A stretch of DNA of 64,000 nt from the NCBI GenBank assembly GCA_002049455.2, contig KV918873.1:124001-188000 (forward strand), read 5' to 3'. This stretch comes from Porphyra umbilicalis. Taxonomy: Eukaryota > Rhodophyta > Bangiophyceae > Bangiales > Bangiaceae. The notes beneath the pieces were generated by a model. That model had not been told where the DNA came from. It searched no databases and was given only the letters and a program-made list of their open reading frames with translations. A program made the position numbers and the translations under genes. Below are positions 44,067 through 52,852 of this stretch, piece by piece (the stretch's first letter is position 1; each line of letters begins with the position of its first letter).

Positions 44067-47000
44067 TCACGCCGATTGGGGCGTCGTACCAGAGGACGCT
44101 GCGAGCATCGCGTTGACTCGACTCCAATCAAAGTCGAACCCATAGACGAGAAACAGCTCCTCCCCAAAGGCGACGTCCGCCGTGGCCACCACCGTCAACA
44201 GGTCGGGGTGCACCATGTCGGACGGGCGCTTGAGGGGCCGCAAGCGCAGGCGCACGTTGGGCTTGAGGGAGAGCGTCGAGCCGTCCGCCTGAAAGTTGAC
44301 CTTCTCGGCGCCACTAACCGCCCCATAGTGGTTGATGTAGCCACACGCGCAGCCGACAGACGGGACGAGCCAAAACTTGGGCGGCGGCGGAGCACCGCAC
44401 CGCGCCTTGAGCGGCACCAAGTGCGCATTGCGGGTAAACGTCTGGGGGGTGATGCAGGCCGTCGCCCTCATCGTGCCATACGGTCTGTGGGGGTTGTCTT
44501 GCAACGTCTTCAGACGGAGGTCCTTAAAGACGAGCCCCCCCCACATGGACCCGACCTGGTCGCCGACGCGCAAGCCGCCGGGGTGGCTGACAAAGACGCC
44601 CAAGCCACCAAAGGGGACGCCCGACGAGGCGACGCGCACCCGACATGCGGTCGCGTCCGCGGCTCGCACAGTGGCCGTGTCGGCACACTCGAAAACCGCC
44701 CGCATCTGCTGCGGCCAGTCGTGCACCGGCTGGACGAGCAGGTCGTCGAGGCCCTTGACGGTAAAGAAGTCGTTTGGCACATGGTGGCCAGGGAGACGAG
44801 AAAGTGGACGATGTGTGTCGGAACCCGGGTGTGTGCCGACTCGCCGGCTTTCAGGGTCAATGCCGACGACAGCCACTTGGTCGACGACGAGGGCTCAGGG
44901 CGACGCGCCGCGAGCTCGGCGGCCACCCTTTCCACAGCGTCGAGCAGCTGCGGTGTCACCCCACCTGCACCTTGGTTCGCCTTGGCCCAGTCGACAAACG
45001 CAAAGTAGGTGCGACGACGCGCGGCCTTGACGACCACGTCGTCGACGTCGCAGCCGTAAAACTGCGTCGCGTCTGCACACACGCGACCGCCGTCGTGCCC
45101 GTCCCCATAAACAGGTCGAGGACCGCGTCACCCGCGTGAGAAAAGCGGCACACCAGCTCCCGCACGCACCCCACCGACTTTTGCTCGGGGCGCAACCACT
45201 TGCCGTCCTCGTTGTACACAATCTCCAACGGGCCAGGCGGAGCGACGTTGGTGATCGCGTTGCAGTGGCCGGGCAGGGGAGACGAGGTCTGGTTGTGATT
45301 CTTAAAGCTCACCCTGCGATGCGTCCCGGTGCCGCCGCCCGTACGCGTCGCGTGGAGGGCCTTGTCCACCCAATTGGCCAGCGCGTGCTGGAGCGACCAC
45401 CCCACCGCCGTTGGACGACACCGCGACCATGGAGCACGGGTCGACGAGCCACTCGGGCTCGCCCCGACCCTTCAGCGCCGTCGCCGTCCGTAGGTTGGAC
45501 AGGATGTCAAACCACTTGGAAACCTGCAAGTCGGAACACTGGATGATGAGCTGGCCGCCGTGACGCACCATCCCAGTCACGTCGCGCGCCACTGCCAGCA
45601 TGTCCGCTCCGACAGCCGGTCATGGGCAGAGTTGGGTTCCCCGCGCTTCAGCCGTGTGCCGTAGGGCGGGTCGAGGTACGCCAGTTGAATCTTGTCTTGA
45701 GGTTGCCGTGGGGAACTGCCAAAAGTTGCACGATACCATCTGGACACGCGCCGCGAGGGCCCCCTCAATGAGACGCACGTCGGCGACGCTGACGGCAGAG
45801 AATGGTCGGCCGTCGGCCACGGCATCGAGCATGTCCGAAGAGGGCGCCCCATCGGCCAACTTGGCGGGGGCCTCGTCGTCCAGCCACAGTTCCCGCAGGG
45901 AGGGCCAAGGACGGGCACCACGCCACCAACGAGAGCCGACTCGTGGGGTAGAAAGGAGCAGACGCTCAACTTGCCCCTGTCCGTTTGCCTCGACAGCGGC
46001 TCGTACGTCGCGGACCACAACTCTGGGGACCCCAACACGTCGCTCATGTGCCGCGCGTACTGCGCCGCCGCCTTGCGCAGCAGCCGATCGTCGTCGGGGG
46101 AGTTGGTAAAGGTCGCCAGCGCCACGGGGTCGACCACGTCGGGGTCCATGGACGTTGGCAGACCATGGAAGAGGCGGTACCGCTGGCACCGCGGGGAGAA
46201 GCCATCCGAAGGATGCAACAAGGGCTTCAACTTGCACTCCTCGGCGCACCACACCAAGTACGGCCAAAACATCGTCATGGCGTCTGCGTAGCCACACTTG
46301 GCCGCGACAACGTCCCAGGACCGGTTGACGATCATGGCGGCGTACGACACGCGCACAGTCCGCATGTCGCGCTCGACAACAGCGCCGGGGGTTTTCGACG
46401 CTGCCGCACCGGCCACTGACTTTCCCTTGGCAGACGCCGACAGCCGCTTTTGCTTTTTGGCCGACAACGTCTGACCCGTACCACGCCCCCGGGTGGTACC
46501 GTCGCCGTCGTCGTCGCCGTCGGGGTGCGCCTTCCCTCGCGCACGTCTGCCATGAGCTGCAAAACGAGCCACACGCGCTCGTCCATGGTGCTCAGGGGCC
46601 GATGACCGGGTCGAGCGGGTCGTCCAACAGCTCCGGCACCGCGCCCCCTGCCGCCGACCCCGCGCGGCGGCAGACGCAGGTGCGCCCCGATCACGAGGCA
46701 CCAAACCATCGCCTTGATCGTCCTCATCCGCGTCCATGTCCGCGGCCTTGCGCTTAGCACCCTTTCCGGTCCCCGGCATCGGCAACAGATCCTCGCTCTG
46801 CTTCTTGGCTGCAGCGCGTCGCGCCTTGTCGATACCCGCCTGCCCCTCATCCGGCCGCGTCTGGATGTAGCTGACCATCACCTGCCACCGACGGAGGGCG
46901 CCCGCAACGGCGGCCGTGTGTGCTGCACCCTTTTCCGTCCGTCGAGGCGTCGCGGCGAGTGCGGCAAGGCGGTCCCGCATAGCCATCTCACGACGCCCGC

Positions 47001-48197
47001 TGCTCACCTTGGGCCACGCAAAGCCGCTCAAGTCCCGCCACTGCAGGGCCACCGGATATCGACAAACCAAAGCGTCAACCCGGACGCGCGGCGTCCGGTC
47101 CGGCGGTCGGTCGCGGACGATCACACCCAACCCGCCGACGGGCGACACGAACCCAGGGGCGGGCACAGGGGTGGCCACCCGAGAGCTGGGACCGCCCCCG
47201 GTGGCCGCCGACGCGTCTGTCGGAGCGACCGGCGCCTGCTCCGCCGGCCCGTCAGCGTCGACCAGCACATCCTGCAGCTGCTCCAAACGGTGGCTCATGA
47301 AGAGCAGGAGCTCCCACAAGCGCGTGTCCACGGGGGCGCCCCCCGCCATCCGCGCACGGTGCAGGTTCCACGTCACCCAGGCCTTGCACCACATGAGGAC
47401 GGCGTACCACAAGTACGTGCGCTCCTGACTCATCTTGGCGAGCAGAGCACTGCTTGACGTAGACGACGGTGCCATGGCCGCCACCCTGGTCTGAGTTCAA
47501 CAATCGACACTTTTGGCCAGAAGGCAGCTCGCGCAGCGTCGCTCCGGAGCGCTGCGAGTCGCTCGTTCGCCACCTCGTCTCGCACGACGACCGCCGCAAG
47601 GACCACGTCCATGGCGGCCATGGCCTTGACATTCTCGGCCACCCACTGCAAACCAATGGCTTCAACGATGCGGCTGCCGTCGCGCGGGTTCGCAGCAGAC
47701 GCTTGGGAGACGGCGTCCTTTGCCAAGAGCATCGGGAGGCGGTGGAACCCGTCGGCAAACGTGCCGTTGGTAGCGCCGCGGAGGGCCGCCTCGAAGCGGG
47801 CGTGCCCCGACACGAGCACCACGGCGTCCTCCCCTCCACCTTGCGGCCAGCGCATGGCGCTTGGGCGTACTCCTTGAGGGAGGTCACGCCCACGTCGACC
47901 ACGTGCTCGTCGTGTGCAGGCCGTATGTCCGTCCAGTAGCGCACCATGGAGAGGTGCACCCAACAGGTGGCGTTGGGCGACTGCTCTCGCCAGTTGGCAA
48001 TGGGAACACCCTCAACGTCCGTCACCAGCGCCTCGTCCTGTGCACGGGCTGGGCGCACAACCGCAGCCCGAGGGCCGTCGGGCGGCACCGTCGGCGCCCC
48101 ATGAGGGACCCCCGTCGGCGAACTGTCGCGGGCGCCACCGTCTCGGCGGGTGGCCCGGCCGCCGGACGCGTGGCGTGGGCATGGCACGCGCGGGCAT
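44067..48197 (-). CDS. ParB-like / N6-N4 DNA methyltransferase / SET-domain gene, interrupted frames
   Basis: Segments in order on the minus strand. (1) A ParB-like region (about 48060-47600): EALVTDVEGVPIANWREQSP, VGVTSLKEYAQ, AVVLVSGHARFEAALRG, FADGFHRLPMLLAKDA. (2) A central helical and basic region (47484-46000), with WVTWNLHRARMAGG, KGAKRKAADMDADEDDQGD and RVSYAAMIVNRSWDVVAAKC. (3) A beta-class DNA amino-methyltransferase: catalytic motif IV LAYLDPPYGTRL (about 45675), then LVDPCSMVAVSSNG, then AdoMet motif I GDAVLDLFMGTGTTAVAC (about 45130), then FYGCDVDD. (4) SET (44640-44070): GVPFGGLGVFVSHPGGLRVG, CACGYINHYGAVSG, VAFGEELFLVYGFDFDW, stop at 44067. Predicted role: methylate DNA and protein (histone) lysine at ParB-targeted sites. 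The frame changes several times; introns, homopolymer errors or decay are all possible. Start at 48197 is the first ATG after the TATA box and is uncertain. Confidence 0.68.
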
Positions 48198-48198
48198 A

Positions 48199-48223
48199 GG
48201 GGGGGGGGGGGGGGGGGGGGGGG
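48199..48223. repeat. poly(G) tract, 25 bases
   Basis: Immediately before the first ATG downstream of the TATA box of the ParB-methyltransferase-SET gene. Poly-C in the sense of that gene, so presumably in its 5' leader. Confidence 0.95.
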
Positions 48224-48364
48224 CTGAGAACCGTCGAGCACCACGCCGACGCAAACTTCGCTCCGCGGCACCGGACACCCCGAAAGGCACGCAGTGTGGG
48301 GGGTCGCCGCGTGTCTCGGGACCGTGCGGCGAGCTCCGCAAGCGCAGGGCTTGACGAGGCAACG

Positions 48365-48372
48365 TATTTATA
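48365..48372 (-). promoter_or_regulatory. TATA box of the ParB-methyltransferase-SET gene
   Basis: TATAAATACG on the minus strand, identical in 10 positions to the TATA region of AAA copy 1. It places transcription start near 48340. Confidence 0.55.
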
Positions 48373-48533
48373 GTGGAAAACCACGCCCAGACCCAGTGTG
48401 GGACGACTCGGCCCGTTTGTGGGCGGAACACAGCCCGACGGTGGCTCGAACGCCGCGCGCGGGAGACGACGTGCGGGCGACCCGACAGATACGGGTTGCA
48501 ACGGCGTCCCCATGCAAAAAGTCCGCGTAATTG

Positions 48534-48598
48534 TCACCAAGCGACGCCGCCGGAACGCTCTCGGATTATCCGGTGAGAACAGCGTCACGGTCATCTGG
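48534..48598 (+). repeat. inverted repeat copy P carrying the 36-bp core
   Basis: 65 bp matching 50630-50694 in reverse orientation at about 59 of 65 positions. The core GGATTATCCGGTGAGAAC...TCATCTGG is at 48563-48598. Read toward the methyltransferase gene it is CAG|ATGACCGTG then FSPDNPRAF in translation. Confidence 0.8.
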
Positions 48599-48599
48599 C

Positions 48600-49686
48600 A
48601 AAACAAGTAGATCAAATTACATTTGGTGAACAACGCCTGTACCGTGGAGGGATTCCCACGTGTCTGCCGTGCGCGACAACCCGACGACGGTACGACCGTC
48701 CGCACGTGCCTCTGGGGATCGCGCTACGGTCCCCGCACGTCACTGGTACGGGGTGGTATTCTGTATCTTGACGAGGTGCTTTCGGGGCTGTGACGTACGC
48801 AACACATCATCACTGGGCTGGAAAGTCGACCCGCACGGCATGAATGACTCCCAGTGCCGTTACGACCACTTATTTGTGTCTCTCCCCAGGACAAACACCC
48901 TGACGCGCTGCGGTGCATCAAAGCGCCTCTCCGCTGCTGCGACGCCTGGACCGTGTGCGCACGCAAATGGACCCAAGATCGGACGTCAGTGAGGCCGATT
49001 CTGGACACAATTGCTCTCCCAGTTATATAGCAGCGTGCTATACAACGAAAGGTGCATCCCACGCATTATAACCTCTGGCGGCGACGCATGCTCAGGCCCA
49101 GCAGAGAGGGACACCAACGCCCCCGATGCCGAATGTCCCACTATAGAAAGAACCACCAACTTGCAAGCGTTCAGTCCATGCGCGCCGAGGCAAATTTTGC
49201 ACTGCATGTTGGAGCTTTGTCGTGCGTGCAAAAAGAAGAGGGTGCCGGTTTTGTGGTACTTTTTGCGCCCTCGTTGACGCCATGCTTCTACGGTGGCCAT
49301 GGGAGGCGTGCTCGACCAGGGAAAGTTGTAAGCATGTACATGACGCATGCAGCCAGCCGGCTTGATCCGCCCTATCAATTTGCGTGGACAGTATTTATCA
49401 GCTGGATCTTTGTTGCAACGGCTAGTGTTGAGCTGGAAACCAGACGCAGACCTTCACCAGTGTCACGCAACCCACGCCATTCGGGCGCTTCTCGCACTCA
49501 CAGGCCCTTTAATTCGGTGTACCGCCAGAACACCCATGTCTGTCATCTGGGAGACTTTGGCTCCTGGAGGTCCATTTCCGACGCCCTCACATCGTTTTTG
49601 GGACAGGTGTTAGTGCATGGGGTACGGTATACCTTTAGTGTCGATATAACCGGATATTGACTGTACCAGCTCGATGCCAGGGCGTC
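48600..49686. other. spacer between divergent ParB genes, no gene supported
   Basis: Moderate GC. Contains a small perfect stem ATAGCA/TGCTAT at about 49027 and a partial core-like TGTCATCTGGGAG at 49545. No convincing coding frame. Confidence 0.5.
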
Positions 49687-50175
49687 ATGCGGGAGACGCT
49701 TCTCCTACCTCAAATGCGCGTTAACAGGGGGTGGTGTGGGCAGCGTATGCAAGGGCGGCGCCTCGCCCGTGCGAGTGGCTCGGCCGCTCGCAATGACAAA
49801 AGACGCACACACACGAGCAGCAAGGCGCTGGGGGGTCATGAGCACCCCTTGTTTGGGGTTGACACAATGGGTGGCAGTCATGGAGGAGTCGATTTCCAGT
49901 GCCTCCGTCCGCCCACAACTCCATGTATTTGTGACCTGGTCACGGCGTGGGAAGCTGATCGGATTATCCGGTGAGAACTGAGGCACGGTCATCTGGGAGC
50001 AAAAGTACAAAGACTTAGATCTACCGCCGAGTTGTCGCTGCTGGTACAGGTCCCACTGGGGCGCCTACAGTGAGCGCGCCGAGGGCGTCGGCAATAGCCA
50101 CATTCGCTCGGTGCCATGCGACTGAACAGCGGGCCCACTGAGTCCCATCGTCTGGCTCACAGACGGTACACAGAG
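49687..50175 (-). repeat. ~490-bp direct repeat, copy Q2
   Basis: Partner of 42943-43440. Core at 49961-49996. Its minus-strand upstream part extends (50230-50021) into a Cys-rich peptide, CPVCVGKTGRLGGCPLCTVC then ARCSVAWHRANVA. The spaced CxxC pairs look like a small zinc-binding module, possibly PHD-like. It ends near the CAG acceptor before the core. Confidence 0.72.
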
Positions 50176-50629
50176 GGCAGCCACCCAGGCGCCCCGTCTT
50201 TCCCACGCACACGGGGCACTGAGCACACACGCGCAGCGTGGGTGGGGGGGGTCTCCCCAGAAGAAACCACCGCCGTGCCGCTCCCGCCCTTCACATTGCC
50301 TGGCAGCACACACAATCTCCGGCGAGAATCGGCGCGCCGGTCAAATCAGACCAGCAAGCAATCACAGCCACACACAGACACCCCCCCGCACGCTAGCGGC
50401 GCTGCGATCATCCGGCACGGTGCGGCACTCTTGCAGAGCCACAGCCCGTTCCACACACACGACCAAAGAAGCACGCGGTTGGGCCATTGGTGGCCGACAC
50501 GGTCAGATGTGCGCGAGGATGTGCGGGCTGCCGCACTTTCCATATGACGCCCAGATCCCCGATCAGAATTTCACAATGTTGCTTTCTTTACGTCGCTTTC
50601 ATATTGTACTTGTATTCTGTATTTATATC

Positions 50630-50694
50630 CCAGATGACCGTGATGTTGTTCTCACCGGATAATCCGAGAGCGTTCTGCCCGCGTTGCTTGGTGA
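50630..50694 (-). repeat. inverted repeat copy R carrying the 36-bp core
   Basis: Inverted partner of 48534-48598. Core at 50630-50665. It lies about 390 bp before the ATG of the intact ParB-like gene and has the same orientation relative to that gene as copy P has to the methyltransferase gene. Confidence 0.8.
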
Positions 50695-50980
50695 TGAATA
50701 CGTGGATTTGATTGTCGTGCCATGCGTTGTGCAACGCAGGGACCCGCTGCGCGCTCTGATTGGTCAATCTCCGACTCGTTTCAACCGTCGAGGCGGTGGT
50801 GACACATGCACAAGGGGGCCGATAAAGGCGGCAACGTCGGACCCGCCGGTCATCAGCCGACAGGCCCGCACTGTCCTGTCCACACCACCCCCGGCGTGCA
50901 CGCAGTTGCCTGAGGCGTGCGTACGCACCGCTGCTCTCTCTCCCCAGGGACAGACCCCAGCGCTCACGCGAGGCGCCCTT

Positions 50981-51004
50981 CCCCCCCCCCCCCCCCCCCC
51001 CCCC
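50981..51004. repeat. poly(C) tract, 24 bases
   Basis: Ends 78 bp before the ATG of the ParB-like gene, in its presumed 5' leader, C on the sense strand as for the two other genes with such tracts. Confidence 0.95.
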
Positions 51005-51082
51005 GGCGCACTCGCCCTCGCCCATTCGTGGGTCTGACCCTGCGCTTCGTGTCGGCTGTTCGCCCCAACCCGCTGCTGTGGA

Positions 51083-52852
51083 ATGTCGCACGCCGTGGGC
51101 AACCTGGTGCCACGTGTGATTACCGTCGCGGATCTGTGTTTGCCGGACGAGTCTGCGCGGACGGTCGATGACCAGCACATTCGGAGGCTCAAGGCAGACA
51201 TCCGCAATGGGACCTTTATCGGCAACGTGTCCCGCATGGTCGTCTTTGTCCTACCAGGGGACCCTCCCCGCTACCGTCCCGTCGACGGCTTTCACCGTGG
51301 CAGCGCCTTGACGCAGTCGGTTCAGGAAGACGTCCTCGAGCCGACGTTCCCGTTCTCCGTCGACGTAGTCTCAGACGAAAAAGGCCGCCCCCGCCATCTG
51401 ACCGACAGCGAGTGGGTCGGCTCGTCCATGCAACGGAACGACATTGGCGACAAGTGCGCTGTCGTGACCCTGACGGACACGCTAAAGAGCGTCAAACTCC
51501 TGTTCACAAGTGTGTGGGGCGACGACCCACCACCTTCCTACGCCGTCGCCCAGTCGTTTCAGGCGAACCAGGCTGTCGCCGCGCTCTACACCAGCGGCAC
51601 CGTTCCGGGGGATCCGCAAGCCCGCGTCAAGGGGCTGGCCACGGTCTTCCTCGCGGTGTGGCCGTTCCTGGACAGTCCACGCGCCTGGGCGGAGTTCCTC
51701 AGGATCACCCACTTTCAGCGCTTTGGTGGTGGCTACCCGCACAAGCGGTACTCCATGAGCATGCTCGGCAAACCGCCTTTCCGATTGCCGCTGGCCGACT
51801 TGGATCCGGCGCTCGGCTCATCGGCGCTCTCCGACTCTGTGCGCTTCCTCATGCTGAGGACCGCGGAGGCTTGGCTTGATCTGCACAATTGCCATGTGGA
51901 TGATGCGCGGGCGCGAGATGCGGAAAAGTCGCCCAAACTCTCCGTTCCGGTCGCCTCTGACCAGTTCTCCGCCGTCTCCAAGTACGTGTGTGGCATGGTC
52001 GCGTGTGACAAAGGTCAAGCGGACGTCCTCGACAACCCCATCCTCCATCTACACGACGGTGCGCCCGTCGTTCCGTCGGTCGCGATCGTGGACGCGTTTC
52101 GCTTCTTTCGTGAACCAAAGAATTCGGCGGCTGGACTCGTGTCGTCCGCCTCGACTATTGGCAGCATGGCTGAGTTGTTTGTTGACAAGGCCACGCGCCT
52201 GCGAGCTCTTGTTCGCTCGTCACTGGCTGATGGGGGCGCGCGAGTGCCATGGGGCATTGCAGGTGTCACGGACGACCCCGCGCTGTTGTCGGAACCTCTA
52301 CCGGCTGAGGACTCGACCGACGGAGCGCGTTCGAGGCTGTCGGCGTCGCCTCCTTCCGCCGTTTCTGAGGACGACGAAACCAACAAGTCCGGCGGCGGCA
52401 TGCTCGCCTACTTTGCAGGCTTGAACATGAGCCAGTACTCTGGTGCGTCTGCTGGGGACCCCAGCGCCACAGCTGCGGCGGCCGGTGGCGCACCTGCGGT
52501 GGAGACCCCTGGTTCTGCTGCAGGGGGCTGTGAGTCGCCTGGTGCGGACCCGCCTGGTGCTCCTGCAGGGCGCAGCGGCGCGCCTGGAGAGGCCCCGCCC
52601 GGTGCTCCTGCTCGGGGCGGTGAGTCGCCTCGAGCAGACTCGCCTGCGCCACCTGCGGTCGTCCCGGCGGCGCCGGGCGGTGAGTCGCCTGGTGCGGACC
52701 CGCCTGGTGCTCCTGCAGGGCACAGCGATCAGGTACGACGCGACTTGGGGATTTGCCACCGCGGTTTTCAGATTGGTGGCAGTACGTCTGAAATGGCTGC
52801 ACTGGGACATGTTCGACCGCACTTTTTAACAGTGTCTACACAATCAGTATAG
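51083..52852 (+). CDS. intact ParB-like domain protein
   Basis: 589 residues in one frame from the ATG at 51083 (MSHAVGNLVPRVI). The N-terminal ~75 residues match the ParB/sulfiredoxin-like fold by pattern: an initial strand with VADLCLPDESARTVDDQHIR, then RLKADIRNGTF, then a strand and PPRYRPVDGFHRGSALTQSV, equivalent to the ParB yxVvDGhHRxxA motif. Residues ~80-400 are a well-behaved helical domain (SYAVAQSFQANQAVAALYTS, AEFLRITHFQRFGGGYPHKR) of unknown family. The last ~150 are Ser/Asp/Glu then Gly/Ala/Pro repeats (SPGADPPGAPAG twice). ParB domains bind and can hydrolyse CTP or act as nucleases in bacteria; which applies here is unknown. Head-to-head with the ParB-methyltransferase-SET gene across a 2.9-kb spacer sharing core repeats. 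No introns seen. Likely of bacterial or phage descent. Confidence 0.72.
   Translation: MSHAVGNLVPRVITVADLCLPDESARTVDDQHIRRLKADIRNGTFIGNVSRMVVFVLPGDPPRYRPVDGFHRGSALTQSVQEDVLEPTFPFSVDVVSDEKGRPRHLTDSEWVGSSMQRNDIGDKCAVVTLTDTLKSVKLLFTSVWGDDPPPSYAVAQSFQANQAVAALYTSGTVPGDPQARVKGLATVFLAVWPFLDSPRAWAEFLRITHFQRFGGGYPHKRYSMSMLGKPPFRLPLADLDPALGSSALSDSVRFLMLRTAEAWLDLHNCHVDDARARDAEKSPKLSVPVASDQFSAVSKYVCGMVACDKGQADVLDNPILHLHDGAPVVPSVAIVDAFRFFREPKNSAAGLVSSASTIGSMAELFVDKATRLRALVRSSLADGGARVPWGIAGVTDDPALLSEPLPAEDSTDGARSRLSASPPSAVSEDDETNKSGGGMLAYFAGLNMSQYSGASAGDPSATAAAAGGAPAVETPGSAAGGCESPGADPPGAPAGRSGAPGEAPPGAPARGGESPRADSPAPPAVVPAAPGGESPGADPPGAPAGHSDQVRRDLGICHRGFQIGGSTSEMAALGHVRPHFLTVSTQSV

Noticed and set aside
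48022-48595. Start of the ParB-methyltransferase protein at the core MTVTLFSPDNP
   Set aside because: The frame is open, but the TATA box at 48365-48372 lies downstream of it, so this ATG would not be in a transcript starting from that promoter. It remains possible if an upstream promoter and splicing are used.
50000-50034. 32-base intron between the Cys-rich peptide and the 36-bp core in repeat Q2
   Set aside because: The acceptor looks good, but a 32-base intron would be unusually short and the donor GTAGAT is weak; a longer intron with another donor is more likely.
42900-50200. Direct repeats Q1/Q2 as LTRs of a retroelement
   Set aside because: No reverse transcriptase, integrase, primer-binding site or polypurine tract lies between them, and they contain protein-like exon sequence instead.
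44067-52852. Integrated giant-virus segment
   Set aside because: DNA methyltransferases and SET domains occur in such viruses, but no capsid, polymerase, packaging ATPase or other viral hallmark is present and promoters match those of neighbouring host genes.
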